A stretch of DNA of 51,349 nt from CAZMXS01 sp964570325 (GTDB lineage: Bacteria; Verrucomicrobiota; Kiritimatiellia; CAIQIC01; CAZMXS01), in the NCBI GenBank assembly GCA_964570325.1, contig CAZMXS010000030.1:1-51349 (forward strand). The letters run 5' to 3'. Below, in pieces: positions 43,792 through 51,349 of the stretch. A program made the translations under genes and the position numbers. The stretch's first letter is position 1; every line of letters starts with the position of its first letter. Below the pieces are notes generated by a model, which saw nothing but the letters and a program-made list of their open reading frames with translations, was not told where the DNA came from and ran no database searches.

Positions 43792-44709
43792 TTATGCCCA
43801 GAGCCGGGGGGGATAATCGCCGGCCGCGACTAAAGCCCCTATTCCAGCCCGTACGGTTGGAAGATCCTGCGGATAAGTCACCCCCAGCCAGGCGTCGGGG
43901 GTCGGCAGCACATCAACGGTTGCCCGGTTGGTCTGGATTAGATGGTCAATCAGCGTCGGAATCTGGTACTCGGCCCGATCGGGCTGATGCAGATAGCGCA
44001 AAAAATCGAGGAACCCGTTTTCCAAGTGTTCAAAGATGGAGGGGGTGAAACCCCACATGTTCATGGATACCGTTTCCTCGCCGGTCAACGGCTCCCAACG
44101 GTCGCCGTCACGATAGGCGATGGCGCCATCCCGACGGCCGATTTCCAAACGCTCGGTTACCCTGCGCAGGACGCCGGTGTTATCGGTCGCGCAGACGCCG
44201 CGAGCCACGGTTCCGTTTTCGGAAAGAGTGTTGCGCAAGGCAAACCCGACCAGCGCGTACCGGTTGCGCGTGCCGGCCAGTTCCCGCAGCCGACTGGCCA
44301 GCATGGCGAACGAGCGCCGGCCATAGAAGTCGTCAGCGTTGACGACAGCAAAGGGCCCGGTCACGTGGTGGCGGGCGGCATAAATGGCGTGCGCGGTGCC
44401 CCATGGTTTCTTCCGCTCCGGCGGCGCGGCAAAGCCGGCGGGCAAATCGCCCAGTTCCTGGAAGGCATAGGCGATGGCCAGCCGCCCGCCGAAGTGCGGA
44501 TCGGCGATCGCGCGGAAATCCCGCTCGATGTCGCGGCGGATCACGAACACGATGCGGTCGAAGCCGGCGCGTCGCGCGTCAAAGACGGAGTAGTCCAGCA
44601 CGATCTCACCGCTTGGTCCGACCGGCGCGATCTGCTTTAACCCGCCGAACCGGCTGCCAATTCCGGCCGCCAGTACCATGAGCGTCAGAGATTCAGATGG
44701 GTTGGTCAT
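43792..44709 (-). CDS. Sugar-phosphate nucleotidyltransferase-like protein
   Basis: The 305-residue protein has the nucleotidyltransferase signature MVLAAGIGSRFGGLKQI near its N-terminus, followed by LDYSVFDARRAGFDRIVFVI, WGTAHAIYAAR, the metal-binding FAVVNADDFYG and VSMNMWGFTPSIFEHL. This is the NTP-transferase fold that activates sugar phosphates (or phosphocholine-like substrates) with an NTP. The substrate is not evident, and no sugar-biosynthesis gene is adjacent. The start is uncertain: the ATG at 44709 fits the fold best, with alternatives at 44766 and inside at the MVLAAG methionine; none has a clear ribosome-binding site. It lies directly upstream of rpoD (100 bp). Confidence 0.82.
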   Translation of the reverse strand: MTNPSESLTLMVLAAGIGSRFGGLKQIAPVGPSGEIVLDYSVFDARRAGFDRIVFVIRRDIERDFRAIADPHFGGRLAIAYAFQELGDLPAGFAAPPERKKPWGTAHAIYAARHHVTGPFAVVNADDFYGRRSFAMLASRLRELAGTRNRYALVGFALRNTLSENGTVARGVCATDNTGVLRRVTERLEIGRRDGAIAYRDGDRWEPLTGEETVSMNMWGFTPSIFEHLENGFLDFLRYLHQPDRAEYQIPTLIDHLIQTNRATVDVLPTPDAWLGVTYPQDLPTVRAGIGALVAAGDYPPRLWA

Positions 44710-44890
44710 GAGTGGGTGGCGGCTGGGTGGCGCGGTCAATTTCGTCGCGGAACCGGCGGAAATCATCCAGCCGGGTCGAGACCACAGTATATATGGGATT
44801 CAGATTGATTGCTTCGTGCCCGTGGACAATCAGGTCGCGCATGCGGCCCAGGGATCGGTATGGCTCTGCCTTGCGCAGTACTTTTTTACG
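44693..44890 (-). pseudogene. C-terminal fragment of a HepT-like (DUF86/HEPN) protein
   Basis: A 65-codon open stretch on the minus strand begins just after a TAG (44891-44893) and reads KAEPYRSLGRMRDLIVHGHE followed by AINLNPIYTVVSTRLDD. This is the C-terminal part of HEPN RNases of the HepT/DUF86 type: R-x4-H is present in RDLIVH, but the usual Y of the RX4HXY motif is H here. The N-terminal half of a HepT (~100-140 residues) is absent upstream, and no MNT antitoxin is seen. It overlaps the start of the nucleotidyltransferase gene by 17 bases, so it was probably upstream in the same transcript. The upstream bases to 45122 show no gene. Confidence 0.6.
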
Positions 44891-45122
44891 CTAGATCATG
44901 CCTTTCCACTTCAAGTTCCGGCCGCCGCTCCATTCCGTTGCAGCCGGTACCGCTGTCGGCAACACCCGTTGCCGCTCTCTGCCTGAAAGGGACATCGGAT
45001 TCATACACTAGAGTCGGCTATTGGAAAAACAATCTAAAAGAAGTGCGGGGCCCTTGGTTGAGTGCTAGACTGCTTGACAGCCGGCAATATGACTCCAGTT
45101 GTAATGAGAACAGAGGCCTCTT

Positions 45123-47873
45123 ATGGATAAGCAGCGTATTTTGACCATGATTAGTGTGGGCTGGTTGTGGCTGCTGTGGGGCAACGCCGCTTGGAGTGGC
45201 GTCACCTGGAGTTTCAATTATCTCGACGGTAATTTTCCGGATGAGGCCAAGGCCGATCTGGCTGCCGTCGGCAGGATTTTGGGTGGGTGGCTCAAGACGA
45301 CTTCCACCGTGACGATTGCCATTGATGTGCGCGGGTTCGACAAGAAGGGTGGCTCGCTGGGCAGCGCCAGCAGCGGCAAGGCCAATTATCATACGAACTT
45401 TGACCGGACGGTGGTTCAGCACAAGATCCTCAGCGGGCAGGATGTCAACGGCGCGGCGGCAGATGGCGAAGTGAATGTGAATTTCAACTCCGGTTACCGG
45501 TGGGGCTATGGCGATGAGATCCCCAAGGCGAAAATGGATTTCAAGGCCATGCTCATCCATGAGTTTGTGCATACGATGGGATTCGCGGGCGATATTGACC
45601 CGCCCGACGCGGCCAAAACCGGCGACGACCGCGTGACCAAATGGACCGAGTTTGACAAGTTCTGCTCCGATGACGCGACCAATCTGTTCGTGCGGCGCGC
45701 GGACGGCTTTTTCCAGAATGGCGCCGACGGTACGGAGTACGACGCGCGGGCCGGATTGACCGGCAATCGGATGCGCTGGGCCGGTCCGCGGGGGACACAG
45801 GCCTACAGCAACCGGCTGGTGCCGCTGTTTTCACCCACGCCGTGGGCCAACGGCAGCAGCGGCAGTCACGTGGATGACACCGTTTTTGAGGGCAAACTGA
45901 TGGTGTCGGCCGGCGGCGCCGGCGGCAAGGAGGCGCGGGATGTGTGCCCGGTCGAAGCCGGCATCCTGCAGGATTTGGGTTATTTATTCCAGGCGCTGGT
46001 CCAGTTCACCAACACCACCCAAAAGGTTACGCCGCCCGAGCCGGAAGAGGGTGAACGGGCGCGCGCGCCCCGCGCCGGTGTGACCACCAACTGGGTCTGG
46101 GTCACGATCATCCGGACGGGCGATGTGGAAACCAACGGCGCAGTGGATTATACGACGGTGCCGCAGTCCGGCAAGGGTTGGGCCGCGGAGGGTTGGGACT
46201 ACCTCGCCGCCAGCGGCACATTAGCGTTCGCCCCCGGCGTGATCACGCAGGCCTTTCCCGTGGCCGTGTTGAGCGACACCAATATCGGATCCACCGTGGA
46301 GTCCGTGCAACTGATACTGCGTAATCCGCAGGGCGGTTTCGTGCTGGGAACCGTCAGCAATTTCTATCTGCGGATCGTGGATGAGGTTGACGGCGTGCGC
46401 CAGTCCGTGTTGAGCGAGACCTTCTGCCGGTCCAACCGGCCGGCGGGTTGGAGCGTGTTCCCGACCAATGGCGACCCGGTTTGGGCCTTTGACAATCCCG
46501 GAGCGCGCCCGAACCGGACCGGTGGCAGCGGTGGCATGGCCATCGCGGACAGCGCCCATGCCGGCGCGGTGGACATGGATACCGCGCTGGTGACGCCGCC
46601 GCTGGACCTCGCGAGCTTTGACTATGTCAACCTGGAGTTTAACTATGACTTTTACTACTTCACCAACGGCGCCGAAACGCTGACGGTGGAAATCAGCACC
46701 AACGGCATGGATGGCCCGTGGGAGCCGGTGTGGGATGCGCCCGACGAACGGTATCCCATCCCGTCCTACAAAACGTATGAGGAAACCACCAACGCGGTGA
46801 TCATGCCGGTGCGCTCCGGTAATTTCCGCGGGCCCGCGCTCGCTCAACTGGATATCAGCGAGTGGGTGGACGGCGCGGGGCAGGCGTTGATCCGGTTTGT
46901 TTATGCCGACGCCCACAGCAATGGCTGGGCGCAGATTGATAACGTTCGCGTGTTCGGAAACATTGATTACGAGCAGTACACCAACGACGTGCCGGGCCAA
47001 TTGCCGGCGTGGTGGCAGGCGATCTTTTTCCATGGCGATCCAACCAACGAGCCGGGCGTGGACGCTGACAGTGACGGCTATTCCAATTATGAGGAACTGG
47101 TCGCCGGCACTGATCCGACGGACGCGGACTATCGGCCGGAAATTGATGAGATTGACGTGCAGATAGGGCAGAACCGCACACTGATCGCTTTCTGGGCGGA
47201 GCCGGGCCGCACTTATGCCCTCAGCTATTCCAACCGCGCCACCGGCGGCTGGTCGGCGCTGGCGTCCGGCTTGCGGGGCGACGCCGATTTTCTGGAGGTG
47301 ACCAATCCGTCCGTCGGCAGCGCGCAGTATCGGCTGGAGGTGACGGCGCGCGGCTACACCAACGTGATCCGAGCGTACGCAACCGCGACCAACCGGCCGG
47401 CGCCGGCTTCCGGGTTGACGGCCACGGCGGGCCAATACAGCGACCGGGTGAATGTGGCGTGGCAGGACGTCCCGGCCGCGTTGTACCAGGTGTTCCGGGG
47501 CACGAACGACAACCCGGGTTCCGCGACCAGCTTGGGAATCATTGGCGGCACGGCCATGACCGACCTCGGCGTTGGGCTTTACCAGATCTATTACTACTGG
47601 GTGCAGACGTGCGACATGCTCGACGGCATGGGGACAGGCTTGGTTGGTCCGGTTGTCGGCTACGCCAGCGACATCGAACTGGGGGTCCGGACGGCGCTGG
47701 AAGTCACCTGGCCTTCCCAGGTGGGCACGAACTATGTCGTGCAGTGGACCACCAACATGAGTTCGGGCCCGTGGCTCTTTGTCACCAACGTCACCGGGGC
47801 CGCGGGCACGAGCAGCGTGCTGCGCTCTCTTCAACCCGGTCCGCGCGGATATTATCGCGTGATCGTGGAATGA
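45123..47873 (+). CDS. Secreted zincin-like metalloprotease with Calx-beta and TSP3-like modules
   Basis: The 916-residue protein has a signal peptide (~25 residues, ending AAWS). A zincin motif HEFVHTMGF (H146, E147, H150) lies in the first domain, and SHVDD with ARDVCPVEAGILQDLGY farther on matches the pattern of secreted zinc peptidases. The third zinc ligand is not clear: the residue three after the glycine is G, not H. Next come a Calx-beta-like domain (~325-420), a MAM/jelly-roll-like region (~425-620, ETFCRSNRPAGW, VTPPLDLASFDYVNLEF), a DADSDGYSNYEELVAGTDP calcium loop and fibronectin-like beta domains. The end, YYRVIVE, resembles the end of the FG-GAP protein. Likely extracellular or surface protein degradation. 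AGAGG precedes the ATG. Confidence 0.8.
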   Translation: MDKQRILTMISVGWLWLLWGNAAWSGVTWSFNYLDGNFPDEAKADLAAVGRILGGWLKTTSTVTIAIDVRGFDKKGGSLGSASSGKANYHTNFDRTVVQHKILSGQDVNGAAADGEVNVNFNSGYRWGYGDEIPKAKMDFKAMLIHEFVHTMGFAGDIDPPDAAKTGDDRVTKWTEFDKFCSDDATNLFVRRADGFFQNGADGTEYDARAGLTGNRMRWAGPRGTQAYSNRLVPLFSPTPWANGSSGSHVDDTVFEGKLMVSAGGAGGKEARDVCPVEAGILQDLGYLFQALVQFTNTTQKVTPPEPEEGERARAPRAGVTTNWVWVTIIRTGDVETNGAVDYTTVPQSGKGWAAEGWDYLAASGTLAFAPGVITQAFPVAVLSDTNIGSTVESVQLILRNPQGGFVLGTVSNFYLRIVDEVDGVRQSVLSETFCRSNRPAGWSVFPTNGDPVWAFDNPGARPNRTGGSGGMAIADSAHAGAVDMDTALVTPPLDLASFDYVNLEFNYDFYYFTNGAETLTVEISTNGMDGPWEPVWDAPDERYPIPSYKTYEETTNAVIMPVRSGNFRGPALAQLDISEWVDGAGQALIRFVYADAHSNGWAQIDNVRVFGNIDYEQYTNDVPGQLPAWWQAIFFHGDPTNEPGVDADSDGYSNYEELVAGTDPTDADYRPEIDEIDVQIGQNRTLIAFWAEPGRTYALSYSNRATGGWSALASGLRGDADFLEVTNPSVGSAQYRLEVTARGYTNVIRAYATATNRPAPASGLTATAGQYSDRVNVAWQDVPAALYQVFRGTNDNPGSATSLGIIGGTAMTDLGVGLYQIYYYWVQTCDMLDGMGTGLVGPVVGYASDIELGVRTALEVTWPSQVGTNYVVQWTTNMSSGPWLFVTNVTGAAGTSSVLRSLQPGPRGYYRVIVE

Positions 47874-48180
47874 GCGCCGCGGAATTAAGCGTTCAATCTG
47901 GAACCAGATGGAAGCGAGCGCCAGAGTAGACGGGGCGGTTGCTTGCGCGGCGAATAGCTCGCGGCGTGGGTATCCCGTTCGGCGCGCAGGGAATGGGGAG
48001 TCGGTTGATGGCTAAAGCGGGCAGGGTGCCCGCTCCATGGAGCGCTCCGGCGGGAGCATGGGTGGTCCGGCTGTGGAAAGAGCCGGATCGGGCTTGCGCA
48101 TGCGCCCAAGCCTCTTGGCCCTTCCAGTTGCCTCCCACGGCGCTTTTCGGTATCGTCCCGTCCACAAGGAGAATCAACCG
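47874..48180. other. Intergenic region upstream of the XdhC-like gene
   Basis: The 307 bases contain no convincing gene. Small palindromes are present (ATCTGG-AA-CCAGAT at 47896-47909) along with a strong hairpin at 48016-48034, listed separately. AAGGAG just before 48181 is the ribosome-binding site of the next gene. Confidence 0.5.
48016..48034. repeat. Dispersed hairpin repeat, copy A
   Basis: AGCGGGCA (48016-48023) and TGCCCGCT (48027-48034) form a perfect 8-bp stem with a 3-base loop. On the minus strand it is preceded by CATGGAG. The same arrangement, CATGGAG followed by CGGGCA-NNN-TGCCCG, recurs at the right end of the window. Confidence 0.6.
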
Positions 48181-49194
48181 ATGAAGAACTGGCAGGAAAC
48201 GGCGCAAATTTTCGAAGAAATGAGCCGCCTGCAGGCGCAGGGGCGCGCCTTTGTGCTGGCGGTGATCACCCGCATCCAGGGCTCCGGGTACCGGCGACCC
48301 GGCGCCAAGCTGCTGGTGCGTGATGACGGCACGCTGATCGGCAATGTCAGCGGCGGTTGCCTCGAGAACGATTTGCGCGAGCGGGCGTTGCAGATGATGC
48401 GATCCGGCGTGCCCGGCAAGGTGCATTATGACACCGGCACGGATGATGACCGGGTTTGGGGGTTCGGCTTAGGTTGCAACGGGCAGATTGACCTCTGGCT
48501 GTGTTCCTCTTCTTCGCCCAAGCTGGCGGCGATCCTGGGTGCGGTCTGCGCGCGACTTGCGGGTGATGAGCCCTTCGGCATCCGCATGCGCCTGGCCGTG
48601 GAACGCGATGCCGAGTCCTTTGAATTGATCGAGCGGCCGGCGGGCGCGGCAGTCGCCCTGGCGGAGCAGGCTGGGGTGGAAGTTTTCACGGATGCGCTGA
48701 CCCCACCCCCGTGGTTGGTGGTATGCGGCGCGGGGGATGACGCGGTGCCGCTGGTGGCTTTGGCCGCCGCGGTTGGATTTCGCGTCGTGGTGGTGGATCA
48801 CCGGCCGGCCTATTTGAAACCCGAGCGTTTTCCGGCCGCGCGCCTGACGCTGTGCGCCAGGCCCGAGGATTCCCTTCCGCTATTGCCGGCGAATGCGCGC
48901 ACCTTCGTGGTTATCAAGACGCATATTCTGGAGCATGACCGGGCGTGGTTTGCGCGCTTTGCCGCCACGCCGGCGCCGTATATCGGCCTGCTGGGTCCCA
49001 AGGCGCGGCGGGTGGACGTGCTCAAGTCGGCTACGCCGGAACAGGCGGCGCGCGCTTATGGCCCCGTCGGTCTCGATATCGGCGCGGAGGGCGCGGAGCA
49101 GGTCGCGGTCAGTGTGGTGGCGGAACTGCTCTGCGTTTATCATGGCCGCCGGCCCCAGCACTTGCGGGACCGCACGCAGCCGATCCATGCTTGA
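48181..49194 (+). CDS. XdhC/CoxI family protein
   Basis: A 337-residue protein of the family that inserts or sulfurates the molybdenum cofactor for xanthine dehydrogenase-type enzymes. The N-terminal XdhC domain shows GSGYRRPGAKLLV, GNVSGGCLENDL and GFGLGCNGQIDLWL. The C-terminal Rossmann domain shows LVVCGAGDDAVPLVALAAAVGF and VVVVDHRPAYLKPERFP. The family often sits with xdhA/B or coxLMS genes, but none is near here, so a distant molybdoenzyme or another role must be assumed. AAGGAG precedes the ATG. The folD gene follows after 63 bp. Confidence 0.88.
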   Translation: MKNWQETAQIFEEMSRLQAQGRAFVLAVITRIQGSGYRRPGAKLLVRDDGTLIGNVSGGCLENDLRERALQMMRSGVPGKVHYDTGTDDDRVWGFGLGCNGQIDLWLCSSSSPKLAAILGAVCARLAGDEPFGIRMRLAVERDAESFELIERPAGAAVALAEQAGVEVFTDALTPPPWLVVCGAGDDAVPLVALAAAVGFRVVVVDHRPAYLKPERFPAARLTLCARPEDSLPLLPANARTFVVIKTHILEHDRAWFARFAATPAPYIGLLGPKARRVDVLKSATPEQAARAYGPVGLDIGAEGAEQVAVSVVAELLCVYHGRRPQHLRDRTQPIHA

Positions 49195-49257
49195 GGTTCG
49201 CGGCCTTGGCGGCTAGATTGACGGTTCAGCGGACGATTGGCAACGGAGATCACAGCG

Positions 49258-50139
49258 ATGGCGGCACGCGTATTGGACGGCAAAGCGATCGCGCAGCAGA
49301 TGCGCGCGGAATTGAGCGCCGAGGTGGCGGAACTGAAGGCGCGCGGCGTTACGCCCGGCCTGGGCGTGCTGCTGGTGGGCGACGACCCGGCCTCGCGTTC
49401 CTATGTGACCGCCAAGGAAAAAGCCTGCGCGGAAATCGGGATCTTCTCGCTGGAAAAACGCCTGCCGGCCGATGCCGGGCGCGCCGCGATTCTGGGTGTG
49501 GTGGACGAGTTCAACGCCGATTCCCGGATCCATGGTATTCTGGTGCAACTGCCGTTGCCCGATCCGGCTATGGAACTTGACGTTATCGGCGCCATTCGGC
49601 CGGAGAAGGATGTGGACGGTTTCCACCCGGTTAGCGTTGGCCGGATGTTGCTGGGGCTGCCGACCTTCTTGCCATGCACGCCGCATGGCGTGGCGCAGTT
49701 GCTTCGACGCGCGGGTTGCGCGATCGAGGGCGCGCACGTGGTCATTGTCGGCCGGAGCAATATCGTGGGCCGGCCGCTGGCGAACATCCTCTCGCAGAAA
49801 AGCGCGCTTGGCAACGCGACCGTCACGCTCTGCCATACGCGGACGCGCGACCTTGGCCGCTTCACGCGGCAGGCGGATATCGTTGTGGCGGCCGCCGGCC
49901 GGCCGGGGACGATTACCGTGGACATGGTGGATGCGCGCGCAGTTGTAGTGGATGTCGGCGTGAACCGCATGCCGGACGCCGCGAAGAAAAGCGGGTTTCG
50001 CCTGGTGGGCGATGTGGATTTCGAGCCGGTCAGCCGCAAGGTGGCGGCGATCACGCCGGTGCCGGGCGGGGTGGGGCCGATGACGATCACGATGCTGCTG
50101 TTCAATACGGTGGCGGCGGCGCGGGCGGCGCGCGGATGA
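49258..50139 (+). CDS. folD: Methylenetetrahydrofolate dehydrogenase/cyclohydrolase
   Basis: The bifunctional enzyme interconverts 5,10-methylene-, 5,10-methenyl- and 10-formyl-tetrahydrofolate, using NADP. The 293-residue product is normal in length. It has the catalytic YVTAKEKAC (Y-x3-K), HGILVQLPLP, KDVDGFHPVSVGRM, the NADP-binding VGRSNIVGRPLA and the C-terminal PVPGGVGPMTI. The ATG at 49258 is preceded by CGGAG; a TTG seven codons earlier is in frame but less likely. A permease gene starts 16 bp downstream. Confidence 0.97.
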   Translation: MAARVLDGKAIAQQMRAELSAEVAELKARGVTPGLGVLLVGDDPASRSYVTAKEKACAEIGIFSLEKRLPADAGRAAILGVVDEFNADSRIHGILVQLPLPDPAMELDVIGAIRPEKDVDGFHPVSVGRMLLGLPTFLPCTPHGVAQLLRRAGCAIEGAHVVIVGRSNIVGRPLANILSQKSALGNATVTLCHTRTRDLGRFTRQADIVVAAAGRPGTITVDMVDARAVVVDVGVNRMPDAAKKSGFRLVGDVDFEPVSRKVAAITPVPGGVGPMTITMLLFNTVAAARAARG

Positions 50140-50155
50140 CAACCTGGAAACAGGC

Positions 50156-51277
50156 GTGAGAATCCTCAACCGATATATCAGCCGGGATTTCATTCGGTCA
50201 TTCGCGCTCACGCTGCTGGTCTTCACATTTGTGATGTGCGTCGGCGCGCTGATCAAGGCGATTGACCTGCTGGCGCGCGGCGTGTCGGGCTGGCTGATCC
50301 TGAAGATGTTTTTCTACAATGTGCCGTTCATCATGACGTTCTCGATCCCCATGAGCGTCCTGACGACGGTGCTGTTGCTGGTTGGGCGGCTGTCCTACGA
50401 TGGCGAAATTACGGCGATGAAAGCCTGCGGGTTGAGCGTCTGGCAAGTGGCCGCGCCCATCATTATGTGGTCCATTGTCATGTCGTTTGTCTGTATCTAC
50501 CTTAGCAGCACGGCGGCGCCCAACAGCCATTATGCCCAACGTCGCGTGTTGGTGGAATTGGGGATGGAGGATCCGGTGACGCTGCTGGAGGAGGGCCGCT
50601 TCGTCCGCGATTTTCCCGGCCTGATGGTGTATATCGGAAAGAAGGATCGCAATCGGGTGACCGACATCAGCGTGTACGAGATCGAAAAGCTGCGGGTGGT
50701 CCGTCACATCCGGGCGCGCGCCGGCACGATCAACGTGAACCGCGAGCGCAACTTGCTCGAAATTGATCTCGATGATGTGCGCATCGATCAGCCCGATCGG
50801 GCTTACCCGCTCGATTTGACCAAATCGCGCCACCTGACGGCGGAACGCTATCCGGTGAAGATAGACTTCTCCCAATTGCTGCGGCGCGGCTCGGTGAATA
50901 AAAAAATCCCGGACATGACTTTTGGCGAACTGATCGGCGCCATCCGCAATGTGCGGGCGGCATTCCCGAACGTCAAGGAGGAGGAAGTGCTGCGCCAGCG
51001 AATGGCGCTGCTGGTGGACGCCAACGAACGGCTGGCGCTGTCGCTATCCTGCTTTGCCTTCGCGCTGTTGGGCATCCCGTTGGGAATGCGCTCGCGGCGC
51101 AAGGAAACCTCGGTGGGGGTGGCGATCAACCTGGCGCTGGTTTTCTTATTTTATGTGTTCATCCTGCTGGCTGATTCGCTTGTGGATCGGCCCGAGTTGC
51201 GGCCCGACCTGATTGTCTGGACGCCGGTTATCCTTGCCGAAATCATCGGCTTCTGGTTGATTCAGCGGTCGAATTGA
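50156..51277 (+). CDS. LptF/LptG family permease
   Basis: A membrane component of the lipopolysaccharide export ABC transporter (YjgP/YjgQ family). The 373-residue protein has the usual start (MRILNRYISRDFIRSFALTL), a first group of hydrophobic segments, a periplasmic beta-jellyroll region (~110-270) and the C-terminal helices (FAFALLGIPLGMRSRRKE, AINLALVFLFYVFILLADSL). LptF and LptG are alike and cannot be told apart here. The GTG start is 16 bp after folD. The partner permease is not in the window; it could follow to the right. Its presence supports an outer membrane with LPS. Confidence 0.88.
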   Translation: MRILNRYISRDFIRSFALTLLVFTFVMCVGALIKAIDLLARGVSGWLILKMFFYNVPFIMTFSIPMSVLTTVLLLVGRLSYDGEITAMKACGLSVWQVAAPIIMWSIVMSFVCIYLSSTAAPNSHYAQRRVLVELGMEDPVTLLEEGRFVRDFPGLMVYIGKKDRNRVTDISVYEIEKLRVVRHIRARAGTINVNRERNLLEIDLDDVRIDQPDRAYPLDLTKSRHLTAERYPVKIDFSQLLRRGSVNKKIPDMTFGELIGAIRNVRAAFPNVKEEEVLRQRMALLVDANERLALSLSCFAFALLGIPLGMRSRRKETSVGVAINLALVFLFYVFILLADSLVDRPELRPDLIVWTPVILAEIIGFWLIQRSN

Positions 51278-51303
51278 ACCGAAACCGCATTGTTCATGGA
51301 GTG

Positions 51304-51318
51304 CGGGCATCTTGCCCG
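51304..51318. repeat. Dispersed hairpin repeat, copy B
   Basis: CGGGCA (51304-51309) and TGCCCG (51313-51318) with loop TCT form a 6-bp stem, directly after CATGGAG at 51296-51302. It matches copy A at 48016-48034 in opposite orientation. It follows the permease gene, so it could also serve as its transcript end. Confidence 0.55.
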
Positions 51319-51349
51319 ATGAATCAGGCGCAACCTATTCCTCATTAAT

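Noticed and set aside
45074..45105. TTGACA (45074-45079) with TGTAAT as a promoter for the protease gene
   Set aside because: The boxes are 20 bp apart, outside the usual range, and no better pair was seen.
46221..47834. 537-codon open frame on the minus strand opposite the protease gene
   Set aside because: Arg/Val/His-rich mirror of a GC-rich gene with no ribosome-binding site or domain; the plus-strand protein has a signal peptide and recognisable domains.

Overview
The window is GC-rich, gene-dense bacterial chromosome with about 26 protein genes and no rRNA, tRNA or CRISPR array that I could see. The housekeeping set (ribosomal protein S1, RpoD, chorismate synthase, FolD, pyruvate dehydrogenase, LptF/G-type permease) points to a Gram-negative-type heterotroph. 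The accessory set points to the PVC superphylum, most likely Kiritimatiellota, Verrucomicrobiota or Lentisphaerota: giant secreted FG-GAP proteins, C-terminal modules with a D-x-D-x-D-G calcium loop and an AGTDP-type ending, a tandem NDK protein and ATP-cone kinase fusions. That placement is inference from gene content only.

Layout. 1-6.1 kb: rpsA and a B12-type radical SAM protein on the minus strand, divergent from an unusual membrane protein in which a dicarboxylate-symporter-like core is fused to a periplasmic amino-acid-binding domain. 6.1-11.3 kb: a 1713-residue secreted FG-GAP/VCBS protein. 11.8-16.5 kb: aroC, then two tandem Na/Pi-cotransporter-PhoU paralogues. One of these carries a 15-base homopolymer inside its reading frame and has lost its first QSS motif. 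16.8-23.7 kb: a carbohydrate block, with a 1480-residue secreted GH13 alpha-amylase that has three repeated binding modules and a promoter overlapped by a LacI-type palindrome, and a divergent lipoprotein of the glycoamylase (GH144-like) family. 24-26.4 kb: a soluble hybrid PAS histidine kinase.

26.7-38.6 kb is a central-metabolism block: tandem NDK protein, aspartate aminotransferase, aceE-aceF-lpdA, a hemolysin III gene interrupted by an in-frame TAG, a converging lipoate-protein ligase, then adenosine deaminase plus a solute-binding lipoprotein. The ligase would attach lipoate to the AceF lysine encoded close by. 38.7-44.9 kb is on the minus strand: acyl-CoA ligase, ATP-cone/uridine-kinase fusion, rpoD, a sugar-nucleotidyltransferase-like protein and a HepT-like HEPN fragment. 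45.1-51.3 kb is on the plus strand: secreted zinc-protease-like protein, XdhC-like protein, folD and an LptF/G permease.

Most interesting for follow-up: the symporter-binding-protein fusion, which lacks the canonical ion/substrate motif; the homopolymer that could switch one Na/Pi transporter; the NDK tandem with one dead half; the ATP-cone nucleoside kinase; the nonsense codon in the hemolysin III gene; and a dispersed hairpin repeat near 48.0 and 51.3 kb.
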